In this document: positions 1 to 7,241 of the stretch, in pieces
How the letters are laid out: every line of letters starts with the position of its first letter
How positions within the stretch are numbered: the stretch's first letter is position 1
Source of the DNA: Ignavibacteria bacterium
GTDB lineage: Bacteria; Bacteroidota; Ignavibacteria; OLB7
Assembly: GCA_020635205.1 (NCBI GenBank)
Contig: JACKAE010000002.1
Coordinates: 682,001-746,000, forward strand
Length of the DNA stretch: 64,000 nt
Direction of reading: 5' to 3'
Made by a program: the position numbers and the translations under genes
Notes under the pieces: generated by a model
The model's database searches: none
Told to the model about the DNA's origin: nothing
Seen by the model: only the letters and a program-made list of their open reading frames with translations

Positions 1-255
1 GATGTCGTATCCGACCGTCCGGTTCTCCTGCGTCCGGGGGGTGAGCTTTTCGCCCGTCATCGGGTGGACGTTCTCGCAGAGCGCGAAGAAGTCATCTTTC
101 GTCGTCTCGCTGCCAAGCCCCAGACGTGCGGCCATGCGTCCACCCCAGAAACCTTGCAGCTCCTGATCGTTGACGTAGTAGTCGGACTTCAACAAGGCAT
201 CGGAAAAGTATGCCTTGGCCTGTCCGGCGGATCGGCTTTGGATCATGCGTATCAT
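1..255 (-). CDS. MobF/TrwC-family conjugative relaxase, N-terminal fragment (cut by window edge)
   Basis: The minus strand is open from an ATG at 255 to the window edge, giving 85 residues. The start resembles the TrwC/TraI relaxase domain: MIRMIQSRSAGQAKAYFSDA, then a double tyrosine (SDYY, residues 21-24), a WGG turn (residues 37-39), LGLG (45-48), and a segment with a Phe-Phe-x-Leu-x3-Asn-x2-Pro pattern that precedes the pKSvS region in this family. In TrwC the N-terminal tyrosines cleave the nic site at oriT and stay covalently bound to the transferred strand. The product would act in the cytoplasm with the coupling ATPase encoded upstream at 808-2508, on the same strand. A more upstream in-frame ATG is not evident. 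The C-terminal helicase part, expected in this family, lies outside the window. The family call rests on motif recall only, but several features agree. Confidence 0.85.
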   Translation of the reverse strand, partial: MIRMIQSRSAGQAKAYFSDALLKSDYYVNDQELQGFWGGRMAARLGLGSETTKDDFFALCENVHPMTGEKLTPRTQENRTVGYDI

Positions 256-807
256 TGTTCCAGCCTACCGGAATGTCAAGCCCCGCGCAGGGAATGCCTG
301 ACATCGTAACGTCGGTGAATGTCGGTTAATCTTCTCCCTGTTGTGAGGGGTGTGGTTACGTTGTGGGGTGAGGATGGAGCGGGCTTAAGCGATTGGCCAA
401 CCCGCCATGACAGATTGCCCGGACGGCAAACCGTCATGCCCCGCACCGCTGCACCGCGCCCCTGTTGAGGGGTGAATGCACCAACCCGTCGCGGTAAAGG
501 TTTGCGCCGCGCTCTTAAACAAACTCCTCGGCCCGGCTCCGGCTCCGCTATGGCTATACAGCCTCCGCTTCACCTTTGCCTTGTCCTCGTCGATCTTGCG
601 CTCTGCTGCACCATCACCGCCCCTCCCGCATGAATGCCTCCAGCATGGCTCTCCCGATAACGTCCGTTAATCTCACAGGCTCATTAACGTCCGTTAAACA
701 AAACCCATCAGACATCTTCCCTTACGTTAGCCTAAGGGGGAAAGCGAAGGGCTATCCCGTTGATTTTCAAAAGATGTTCGCAATGATTGTGTGATCTCTG
801 TTACGGC
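256..807. other. 552-bp non-coding stretch between coupling protein and relaxase; candidate oriT
   Basis: No convincing gene is seen. The stretch holds two short perfect hairpins (GACGG-CAAA-CCGTC at 422-435 and CCCCT-GTTG-AGGGG at 459-472) and two copies of a near-palindrome TAACGTCCGTTAA at 657-697, with a looser relative at about 307-328. Inverted and direct repeats close to a MobF relaxase gene are the usual make-up of an oriT. The placement (relaxase downstream of the coupling gene, same strand) differs from R388, where oriT lies upstream of trwA, so this is only a candidate. The same stretch could instead carry the relaxase promoter and its operators. Confidence 0.4.
657..697. repeat. 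Two direct copies of a TTAACGTCCGTTAA palindrome
   Basis: Copy one is ATAACGTCCGTTAAT at 657-671; copy two is TTAACGTCCGTTAA at 684-697. Copy two is a perfect 6-bp inverted repeat around a 2-base centre. Start-to-start distance is about 27 bases. Such iterated palindromes typically bind a dimeric regulator or a relaxosome accessory protein; which one applies here is not shown. Confidence 0.6.
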
Positions 808-2508
808 TTAGCAAGACAGGGCAACCAGCATGAGAAAGAAGCATATGGCGATGATGATGCCGATTGTTTTGAGGGCTGACGTGAGGCCGTTCCAGCCATT
901 TCCCGCCCGTTGCTTCGGGTGTGTATTCTGCTCAGCTTGAGGTCTTGGCGCGGGGAGAGCAGGCGTGTCGTAGTTCTGGCTGAATGTCACGATGGCATAG
1001 TTCTCCCGCTCGAACACTTTGCCTTGCATGTGAACGATGGCACAGACCCAGTATTCATTGAGGGGGCCGCCTGTCGGCATGGACTGGAAAAATTCAGGTC
1101 TGACGACACGCTGGAGTTTTCGGGATTCCGTGACAGATTCCGACGATGATTGGGTTGACCTTCCAAGCGAACGGGAAAACTCTTTCACGTAGTGGTCGCC
1201 GATCATTTCCGAGGCATACTTGTTGGTCTCGACATCGGCATTCGCATGGAATATCTTTGTGCTCAGCGTCCCTAAAAAGCTCTTGACCCGAAACTCAGAT
1301 TTTGCACCGCCCATGTTGGCGTAATAGTTCGGGAGGTTCTGGGAGAGGTAAACGGTCGCAATCCGGCTGCTCCGCGCGGTTGCCTGATAGTCGGCATCAT
1401 ATTCATGCAAAAAGTTTTGCGCTTCGTCCGCCCACAAGAATACCGGGCGGCTGTTCTCCCCGATCCGGCGTTTCTCCATTGTCCGTTGCCAGATATACTT
1501 GAACATGATCTGGCAGTCCCGGCCTACCTTGTGGTACACCTTGACCGGCAGGTCAAGGACAATGATTTTACCTGCCAAGCTGTCCTCCGGGGTGAAGGTG
1601 GAGTCTCCTTCACAAAAGAGGGAATAGACCGGTTCCCGCAACAAGCGGAACAAAAATCCTGAAAAGGAAAAGTCGATGATGGATCGGGTTTTCTCCGAGA
1701 GATTCCCGTACGTCTCGTGAAAGAACTGATCGACGTACTTTAACAGACGTGCATCGTCCACATCCCGGCAGACCGCCGCATCATAGAGTGCCTGGCTTTC
1801 TAACAGTGAGAGATCATCGACTGGCAGGCTGGTTTCCCATGCCGTAACCTCAGATTCAACATGGGCGAGGGCAGCGGCATAGGCTTTCTGAAAGGCACTA
1901 TCCGGTGTTGCTTTTGTTTCCCCTTGATCGGGCAGTGTCTGAACAATGTCATAGAGGTTCTGCAAGGTCACGCGCCCATAGGCCAACTGGCAAAGATCAA
2001 TCACGTGGAAAATCAACATGTCCAGTGCCGTCTCCCAGAAGGGGTCTTGCTTAGCTCCGCTGGCCTTTTCTTCGCTGGCTTGGATGACGGTCTTTAAGAC
2101 CTGCACAATGTTCTCGGTATTGCCGCCTTGTCCTTCGTAAGACAAAAAGTTGAAGAGGTGCTTGCCCCCCGGCTCGACGATAATCAAATCCTCCGACCGG
2201 TTTGTCATGGCACAGTATTCTTCCCACATGATCTTTTCATCCGGCTTGACCGTCAGCACCAACCCGCCGAACCCTGCGGCAAGGTAGTTCAGTGCAAGCG
2301 TTCGACCGGATCCGCTTGTCTTGCCAGACCCGATGCCGCCGAGAATTTGCACACCTTCTACGGCGTTGCGCACCGTCCACGGACGGCCTTTCTGATCGAA
2401 TTCAAGAAGTGGTGTATCCAGTGACCAGGTGGTGGCGGTCACAGCATGATGATGGTCACCGTTGTTGGACACATGTGTGGCAAGGGAGTCGATTTCAGTC
2501 ATGGTCAA
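808..2508 (-). CDS. Type IV coupling protein (VirD4/TraD-like DNA-transfer ATPase), tail-anchored
   Basis: 566 residues. It would link the relaxase-DNA complex to a type IV secretion channel and pump DNA at the inner membrane. The Walker A motif GIGSGKTSG lies at residues 58-66, Walker B with acidic pair (PVFLWADEAQ) at about 355-364, and a YLSQN sensor-like motif at about 387-391. A TraG/TraM-recognition-like segment (ADVETNKYASEMIG) follows near 424-437. Unlike VirD4, TrwB and TraD, no N-terminal membrane helices are present; Walker A begins only 57 residues in. Instead the last 19 residues form one hydrophobic helix (about 548-565), preceded by a Pro/Gln-rich linker. The protein therefore seems to be tail-anchored or to rely on a membrane partner, possibly the product of 2553-3380, which sits 44 bases upstream on the same strand. 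The ATPase call is firm; the topology is inferred. Confidence 0.88.
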   Translation of the reverse strand: MTMTEIDSLATHVSNNGDHHHAVTATTWSLDTPLLEFDQKGRPWTVRNAVEGVQILGGIGSGKTSGSGRTLALNYLAAGFGGLVLTVKPDEKIMWEEYCAMTNRSEDLIIVEPGGKHLFNFLSYEGQGGNTENIVQVLKTVIQASEEKASGAKQDPFWETALDMLIFHVIDLCQLAYGRVTLQNLYDIVQTLPDQGETKATPDSAFQKAYAAALAHVESEVTAWETSLPVDDLSLLESQALYDAAVCRDVDDARLLKYVDQFFHETYGNLSEKTRSIIDFSFSGFLFRLLREPVYSLFCEGDSTFTPEDSLAGKIIVLDLPVKVYHKVGRDCQIMFKYIWQRTMEKRRIGENSRPVFLWADEAQNFLHEYDADYQATARSSRIATVYLSQNLPNYYANMGGAKSEFRVKSFLGTLSTKIFHANADVETNKYASEMIGDHYVKEFSRSLGRSTQSSSESVTESRKLQRVVRPEFFQSMPTGGPLNEYWVCAIVHMQGKVFERENYAIVTFSQNYDTPALPAPRPQAEQNTHPKQRAGNGWNGLTSALKTIGIIIAICFFLMLVALSC

Positions 2509-2552
2509 TGAAGGTTGTTGAATGGCTGTTAAGAAGAGGCAGTTGCGGCAGA

Positions 2553-3380
2553 TTATTGATTTTCAATAACTGTGTATGGGTTGTACTCTTTGAACTCTCG
2601 GTAGCCATCGCTCTCAGGATCACGGGTGCTGTTGAATTTGTCCAGATATACCTTTTTCCCGTCCGGCAATGTGACAACGGCAACGGCCCGGTATTCTTCT
2701 TTGCGATCGTTCTTGAAGAGAACAGCGTGAACCGATTCAGCCGGAACGCCCAAGACATGCAGGAAGGTCAGCTTCATGTGTGCCAGATCCGTTTCATCCC
2801 CACCGCCCTTTTTAATAGTCTCCCTACTGCTGCTAAATCTGTCGTTCACGCCATCGTCCCGATCAGCACCATCCGTGAGGGTAAGGGTTTGGTCGATGAT
2901 CTCTTCTGACGCACGTATCTTTTCTGTGATCGTGCTTTGCTTGGTTACTTTGGGATCATGCTCTTGATTGTAATCAGACAGACGGTCAAAAACCCACTGC
3001 ACAACGCTATCTCTTTCGTACGCGAAAAGAGCTCTTCCCATCAGACTCTTCTCTGAACTGAGATAATTGAATACGCGAACTTCAGCATTGTGCTGGCTTT
3101 GCCGCTCCTGCACATCTGCACGATTACGCGATGCTGTGTGCGTAGATTGACTCACCTGAGCGTATGGCCCCTGCCGCAGAGCACCGACAAGGACAACGCC
3201 AAAGAGAATGAAGAGAAATACCGCAATTGCGATAATCCACAGAACAATCTTGCACCCCAAAGGGGTAGAAGTATCGGGTTCACTCAGACGAATGTTTTGA
3301 GTATCGTCAATCTGCCGCCTTAGTTTGGCTTTGAGCGATGCTCCCGACGGGTCGGTATCACGATGATCCTGATTCCTCAT
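2553..3380 (-). CDS. Single-pass membrane protein with degenerate transglutaminase-like (BTLCP-type) domain
   Basis: 275 residues in the mobilisation gene set, upstream of the coupling protein and co-directional with it. Residues 1-42 are polar and cytoplasmic-like; a strong membrane helix (KIVLWIIAIAVFLFILFGVV) covers about 44-66; the remainder is polar and probably periplasmic. The C-terminal part has the pattern Gly-Gly-Asp-Glu-Thr-Asp-Leu-Ala, then LGVP and AVAVVTLPDGKKVYLD. This resembles the GDCEDYA...LG...HAVLAV...LDN layout of bacterial transglutaminase-like cysteine proteinases (DUF920). The catalytic Cys would be Glu and the catalytic His Arg or absent, so any enzyme activity is probably lost. 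The fold assignment is weak and from memory. A structural or periplasmic role beside the transfer machinery fits, but no function is shown. Confidence 0.6.
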   Translation of the reverse strand: MRNQDHRDTDPSGASLKAKLRRQIDDTQNIRLSEPDTSTPLGCKIVLWIIAIAVFLFILFGVVLVGALRQGPYAQVSQSTHTASRNRADVQERQSQHNAEVRVFNYLSSEKSLMGRALFAYERDSVVQWVFDRLSDYNQEHDPKVTKQSTITEKIRASEEIIDQTLTLTDGADRDDGVNDRFSSSRETIKKGGGDETDLAHMKLTFLHVLGVPAESVHAVLFKNDRKEEYRAVAVVTLPDGKKVYLDKFNSTRDPESDGYREFKEYNPYTVIENQ

Positions 3381-3452
3381 ATAGACTCTTCATTAGTGTT
3401 AAGTGCCTACAGTGACCGATGTGCAGGACAGGTCTATCTATTCCCGTCACGA

Positions 3453-3731
3453 CTAATCACGATCTTGTTCTTTTGGTGGGGCTGACTGTGCGGGGTTCTC
3501 CCGCGTATGATCCTTCTCCCGCTCATCCTTACCCGCGCCTTGCTGATCACCGCGCAACCAGTCAGGCCGCATCTCCTTGACCTGATCTTTCACAAACTGC
3601 TCCCGCCCGTCGCGAAACCCCTCGAACCACGGAGCTTCAAGACTTGGATGTGACAACTGCTTTGCCAGTTCCGGCAATCGCCCGGCGATCATATAGCCGT
3701 TGTTAAAACCGTCAACGTAGTCTCTGCTCAT
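3453..3731 (-). CDS. Small hypothetical protein of the mobile element
   Basis: 92 residues, starting MSRDYVDGFNNGYMIAGRLP. The N-terminal 60 residues look folded (aromatic and Gly-rich helical pattern FNNGY...WFEGFRDGREQF). The last 35 are highly charged and Pro/Gln-rich, likely disordered. Its start codon lies 2 bases from the stop of the helix-turn-helix gene (3734-4003), so the two are translated together. Small proteins with FNxGY...GF..G patterns occur in Bacteroidetes mobile elements, but I do not recognise a named family. No catalytic motif or signal peptide is seen. Confidence 0.6.
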   Translation of the reverse strand: MSRDYVDGFNNGYMIAGRLPELAKQLSHPSLEAPWFEGFRDGREQFVKDQVKEMRPDWLRGDQQGAGKDEREKDHTRENPAQSAPPKEQDRD

Positions 3732-3733
3732 GG

Positions 3734-4003
3734 CTAAAACGTCTCCCGCGCATTGGCTTCAAGAAAGGCATGAATGGAGTCGCGGTCATAGAGAATAATC
3801 CGCTTGCGCGGCTGGGAAAACCTGATTTTCCCATGATCCCGGTACTCTTGCAGCGTGGTCTTGGACTTGATATTGAGCAAGCGCATGGCCTCACGTTCAT
3901 CCACCCACTTATCCGGCTTCGCCCCATACACCTCCTGCAAGCGCAACACCACTTGGTCAATCAAGGCATAAAACGCCTCGTTTTCGATGCAAATAACTTC
4001 CAT
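3734..4003 (-). CDS. Small helix-turn-helix DNA-binding protein (excisionase/MerR-like)
   Basis: 89 residues. Residues 33-85 match the winged helix-turn-helix of the HTH_17/excisionase type: WVDEREAMRLLNIKSKTTLQ, then EYRDHGKIRFSQP and a basic wing followed by LYDRDSIHAFLEAN. Such proteins bend DNA at att sites or regulate transfer genes in Bacteroidetes elements. The N-terminal 30 residues form a helix of the kind seen in this group (FYALIDQVVLRLQEVY). It is the first gene of the leftward mobilisation gene run, so it may autoregulate through the repeats at 4035-4057. Whether it is an excisionase for the integrase at 7242-8534 or a transcription factor cannot be told. Confidence 0.8.
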   Translation of the reverse strand: MEVICIENEAFYALIDQVVLRLQEVYGAKPDKWVDEREAMRLLNIKSKTTLQEYRDHGKIRFSQPRKRIILYDRDSIHAFLEANARETF

Positions 4004-4034
4004 GCTGCAACATAAACGGTATGTGAGGAGGTGT

Positions 4035-4057
4035 GTGTACTACACTTCTACTACACG
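4035..4057. promoter_or_regulatory. Repeat-rich operator candidate upstream of the HTH gene
   Basis: GTGTACTACAC is a perfect 5-bp inverted repeat around one base (4035-4045). It is followed by a second CTACAC half at 4051-4056, about 11 bases (one helical turn) further on. The site starts 32 bases upstream of the helix-turn-helix start codon at 4003. Position and symmetry suggest a binding site for that protein; this is inference. Confidence 0.4.
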
Positions 4058-4299
4058 AGGATTGTTCAGGAAAGTAGGGGAGAGGGAGGAGAATTCATAT
4101 CAGGGGAAACCCTGATTTATTAACGCTGCAGGTCAGTATCCTGTCAGTTACCGGATATAGCGCAAACAGGACGAAGACAGAGATAGCCCGATTGAATTGT
4201 AGTATAAATGTAGTACTGAAGCTGCCTAATAATGGCACTATGTTGTCCTCTGAACTCTTGCCAAGCACTGACATTGAAACTAACCAGTGGAAGAAAACT

Positions 4300-5355
4300 A
4301 TGAGTATTGTATACTTCTTCAAAAAGTCTACTCTGATTGTGATTGTTACAGTGATAGGACTTCTTTCTATTCACAACAGAGCGCATGGTCAAACAATCGT
4401 ACAGTTGCCTATAGCTACGACTGGAAAACAGTATGGTGTGACTGGTTGGGTTAGCTGGGGAAGGCAGATCAACTCAGAGAATCAGGTATGGGGGTACGGA
4501 CTAAATCTGAAATACACACCACTACGATTCTGGGAGCATAAAAAAGAAGCCGTGCGTGATTCAGTTATTACAGCAAAAAAGGCAACAGTTCAGACTCAGA
4601 CAATCGTTGACACGATAACCAATCCGAAAGCTCTTGAAGAGCATCCATACAACACTTCAACATACGTAACCTATGATTCAACTGATTCGGGTGAAGGATA
4701 TATTTATACAATGACCACAATGACAACTAAACGTCTTCCTGATAACAAAAGTATTGAGAGACGGAAGGAAATTCTAACAAGAAAGGCATCTAAGGGGAGT
4801 AAAACAGACGATTGTATGCTTGACACTATATATTCTTGCAAAGTCAAAGAATATCACCGAGTTCGGGCTAGTTTAGGAGTTGGTTATCTCAGCTATTTTG
4901 GTGTTGAGATACCCTCGAAAGTGATTAAAGGTGATTTTGATATAGCAGCTCCATATGCTGGCATCTATATTAACGTTGAGATCATACCAAATTGTCTATC
5001 CGGTGCAATTGCTTATACGAGTTCGTTTCCATCAGCAGAGGTTGTCTCTACATATACTGGATCACCAATTGTTTACACCGTATCTCAAAGAGTTGATTCC
5101 ATTACCAATCTGCCTATTACCTACAAGATTCCCACTACGCCTACACACGAGTTAGGTTTGGGGATAACACTGACAGTAGGAAAGGTAAGTTTCTTCGCTG
5201 ACTGGTATTATCACTACTTCTTTGTGCCCAACATCCAGCACAAGGCAATCACAGGGATCAGCGGTTTTCCTGCGGACTCGCTTCAAAGAAACATCGGAAG
5301 CGACTTTGACATGTCATTTAAAGGGGTTAAAGGTGGATTCTCTCTGAACTTTTAG
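4300..5355 (+). CDS. Secreted, probably outer-membrane beta-barrel protein, uncharacterised
   Basis: 351 residues from the ATG at 4300. That start was preferred over an upstream in-frame ATG at 4192 because it places a clean signal peptide at the N terminus (SIVYFFKKSTLIVIVTVIGL, then HNRAHGQT with a likely cleavage near AHG-Q). Alternating hydrophobic/aromatic strands (GVTGWVSWGRQ, VWGYGLNLKYTP, LGLGITLTVGKVSFFADWYY) and a C terminus ending in GGFSLNF with terminal Phe favour an outer-membrane barrel. A charged, Thr-rich middle region (about residues 80-190) would be a long loop or inserted domain. Base composition is clearly AT-richer than the flanking relaxase and chromosomal genes, as expected for cargo. 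No family recognised. Confidence 0.7.
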   Translation: MSIVYFFKKSTLIVIVTVIGLLSIHNRAHGQTIVQLPIATTGKQYGVTGWVSWGRQINSENQVWGYGLNLKYTPLRFWEHKKEAVRDSVITAKKATVQTQTIVDTITNPKALEEHPYNTSTYVTYDSTDSGEGYIYTMTTMTTKRLPDNKSIERRKEILTRKASKGSKTDDCMLDTIYSCKVKEYHRVRASLGVGYLSYFGVEIPSKVIKGDFDIAAPYAGIYINVEIIPNCLSGAIAYTSSFPSAEVVSTYTGSPIVYTVSQRVDSITNLPITYKIPTTPTHELGLGITLTVGKVSFFADWYYHYFFVPNIQHKAITGISGFPADSLQRNIGSDFDMSFKGVKGGFSLNF

Positions 5356-5431
5356 CATAAGACATGTTCTTTATGGGCTTGTTTGTCATTTGTATATTTG
5401 TACTATTACTAATAAAATTGCTACATTCTCT

Positions 5432-6547
5432 ATGTCAAGGAAAGATCAAAAGGCTTTCTCACTCCATATAGTAGTGTCTGTATTTGTTACCATGTTGTTG
5501 GTAGGTACAGGAATCTTAGGTTCTGTATACAGCGATGATATCTCTTCAAAGGCTCCGTTTACATATATAACACGCACCGCTGCAGTTTACGTGTTTTGGG
5601 CCGTTCTTGTTCTTTCTGCATTTTTGTTCTGGGCGCATCAGTGGTTTATACAGAGAAAGCGTGCGTTGAGAGAACAACTGTTTATAGATACGATTTCAAC
5701 AATGCCGCCGCCAAATATTCTCGAAATGTTCGGTGAAACGTTCCTTCGTTGTCATGGAGCATATTCAAAAATTTTTGGCAGTCCTAACTTTAGTCAGGAA
5801 GATATTGTCAAAGTAATACAGCAAGTTCTAAAAGAATACTGTAAGCTGGCGCAACACTTCGATAGAATCCCCGGTCAGAAATCAAAGAAGTATGCAGCTA
5901 GCATTATGCTGTATTCAAATATTGAAGATATACCAGACGATGTTCTAGATTCCATGGATAACGGTTTGCGGTTTGCACCAAAAGAATCATCACTTAACAA
6001 GTATCAAGGAGTTCTATTCTTACGTACCGATCTGTCTTCGACCTCAGGAGCCGATTCTGGTGTTTCAAAAGATTCAGAGCTTGTTCCTTTCTCGATCGGA
6101 ATACCAAAAAAAATGCATGTGTTAAACAAGACAACTGGGAGACAATTGTGGAGAGTATCGGCAGGAGCATCAATGGCTTTTTGTCAAAAATCGACGCAGG
6201 TCTATTTTGATGGACCAGACTTGATAAAGTGGTTTGATGAATTTGGAGACATCACCGAAGAAGTGAGAGTAGAATTTGTTGATTATTTTTGCGCTGATGA
6301 CAAGCCTCCGCTAGTTGGCAGTTTTGTCTCCATTCCCCTTATTAGGAGCGAGACAGATGAGAATGAGGTTCCCATTGGAATAGTTAATATCCATAGTCCA
6401 AAGCCTGATTTGTTGAGAGGTAATGATGATTCTGTCATTATGTTTGTAAACTTGACCCGTCCGGTACGGATTATGTTGATAGATCTTTTGCAAGAGTTAA
6501 GGGAGCACGAATTTGATGGCAATAATTTTTGGTCTGTTAATCAATAG
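5432..6547 (+). CDS. Two-helix inner-membrane protein with C-terminal GAF-like domain
   Basis: 371 residues from ATG 5432 (an in-frame ATG at 5390 adds 14 residues and is less likely). Two membrane helices lie near residues 14-35 and 56-78, with a short periplasmic loop between them. The rest is cytoplasmic. The last 60 residues (SIPLIRSETDENEVPIGIVN, followed by HSPKPDL and a final helix LTRPVRIMLIDLLQ) look like the end of a GAF sensor domain, where a final strand is followed by a long helix. No histidine kinase, GGDEF or methyl-accepting module follows. It sits 76 bases downstream of the barrel gene, on the same strand and with the same AT-rich composition, so the two are probably one cargo unit. 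Function unknown. Confidence 0.7.
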   Translation: MSRKDQKAFSLHIVVSVFVTMLLVGTGILGSVYSDDISSKAPFTYITRTAAVYVFWAVLVLSAFLFWAHQWFIQRKRALREQLFIDTISTMPPPNILEMFGETFLRCHGAYSKIFGSPNFSQEDIVKVIQQVLKEYCKLAQHFDRIPGQKSKKYAASIMLYSNIEDIPDDVLDSMDNGLRFAPKESSLNKYQGVLFLRTDLSSTSGADSGVSKDSELVPFSIGIPKKMHVLNKTTGRQLWRVSAGASMAFCQKSTQVYFDGPDLIKWFDEFGDITEEVRVEFVDYFCADDKPPLVGSFVSIPLIRSETDENEVPIGIVNIHSPKPDLLRGNDDSVIMFVNLTRPVRIMLIDLLQELREHEFDGNNFWSVNQ

Positions 6548-6740
6548 TCTTAGAACGAGAAAGCCTTTGATACGGGATAATCTTGAATTTTTCATAAGAG
6601 TGTACTGTCTAAGTGCGGCCATGCTGTAACAAAATGTTGAAAAAAAATCAAAGTTGTGTATATTGATGGATGAAACTTAGACTGCTATAGTCCGTTTGTA
6701 GCTCAGTGGTGATGGCAGAGGCGAGAAAGGGAGGCCTACT
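6548..6740. other. AT-rich intergenic stretch, nothing certain
   Basis: At 6694-6712 the string TTTGTAGCTCAGTGGT resembles the D-arm of a tRNA, but no anticodon or T arm follows, so no tRNA is called. No terminator is obvious after the GAF-like gene. Confidence 0.5.
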
Positions 6741-6980
6741 TTGACAATAAAACTTAAAGAATGTATGAAGGATCTAGTGTCGGAATGGAAAGAGGTTCTC
6801 GGATTGGGTAAATCGAAAGAGGAAATACTTCCGCGTACATATGTGATAGATCATGGTCGTGGACACTTCGAGTTTGGTTTACTCAAGCCTTGGGAGCCTG
6901 GAAAAAAAGCAAGGCGAGGGAATTATGAAATCCAAGAAAATGGAGAAATGATACTTGTTGCCAATAACAGTCCAAGCTAA
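6741..6980 (+). CDS. Small hypothetical protein
   Basis: 79 residues from a TTG preceded by GGGAGG 6 bases upstream (6729-6734). An internal ATG at 6765 is the alternative start. The sequence is basic and soluble (MTIKLKECMKDLVSEWKEVL at the N terminus; a Tyr/His/Gly-rich middle; ending NNSPS). It has no signal, membrane helix or known motif. Composition matches the upstream AT-rich cargo genes. The good ribosome-binding site and intact frame argue for a real gene, but there is no homology support. Confidence 0.4.
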   Translation: MTIKLKECMKDLVSEWKEVLGLGKSKEEILPRTYVIDHGRGHFEFGLLKPWEPGKKARRGNYEIQENGEMILVANNSPS

Positions 6981-7130
6981 CATTAATATTTGGCATGGTT
7001 GAGAGTCTTTTTCAATAGTCTATTCGATTTCTTACTCAATTCGCACTATGAACAGAAGAGGAAGCAGGTAGAGATAAGGATAATTTGGTCTAAAAATAGG
7101 CCAGATTTGCTCAAGGAAAATGCTGTAATT

Positions 7131-7149
7131 GTTGTGCATATGTTGTGCA
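7131..7149 (-). repeat. Direct repeats, possible integrase arm-type sites (left)
   Basis: GTTGTGCA occurs at 7131-7138 and 7142-7149, 11 bases apart. Read on the minus strand (TGCACAAC) they resemble the pair of GGTACAACAA units at 8561-8581, which also repeat every 11 bases. Paired short repeats on both sides of a tyrosine-recombinase att site are the usual arm-type binding sites. The resemblance is 6 of 8 bases. Confidence 0.4.
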
Positions 7150-7153
7150 CGAA

Positions 7154-7181
7154 AAAAGCCCGGTTGAAAAACCGGGCTTTT
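7154..7181 (+). terminator. Rho-independent terminator (bidirectional form)
   Basis: A perfect 12-bp inverted repeat AAAAGCCCGGTT / AACCGGGCTTTT with a GAAA tetraloop. It has an A run before and a T run after, so it can stop transcription in both directions. It would end the rightward cargo transcript and also block leftward read-through from the integrase gene. Confidence 0.85.
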
Positions 7182-7204
7182 CTGTGCGCTTTGGCGCGTT
7201 TTTA

Positions 7205-7230
7205 GAGCGGAGAGAGATTCGAACCCTCTG
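7205..7230 (-). other. tRNA 3'-end-like sequence, putative att core
   Basis: On the minus strand, GAGGG-TTCGAAT-CTCTC at 7212-7228 forms a complete T arm (5-bp stem, 7-base loop with TTCGAAT), followed by TCCGCTC at 7205-7211, which has the size of an acceptor strand. No D arm, anticodon arm or 5' acceptor strand lies on the 5' side, where the integrase 3' end begins 12 bases away. Fragments like this are left when an integrase uses the 3' end of a tRNA gene as its target. Which tRNA is not clear; no intact matching tRNA was found in this window. Confidence 0.55.
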
Positions 7231-7241
7231 GAAGCTACTGT

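Noticed and set aside
6690..6725. tRNA-like string (GTAGCTCAGTGGT) on the plus strand
   Set aside because: Only the D-arm wording fits. No closing D stem, anticodon arm or T arm follows within 80 bases, and the TTG start of a small gene lies in the way.
6990..7205. 71-codon open frame on the plus strand
   Set aside because: Starts at a TTG without ribosome-binding site and runs straight through the terminator at 7154-7181 and into the tRNA-like sequence.
7205..7230. A complete tRNA gene
   Set aside because: Only the T arm and the acceptor 3' strand are present; the 5' side is integrase coding sequence.
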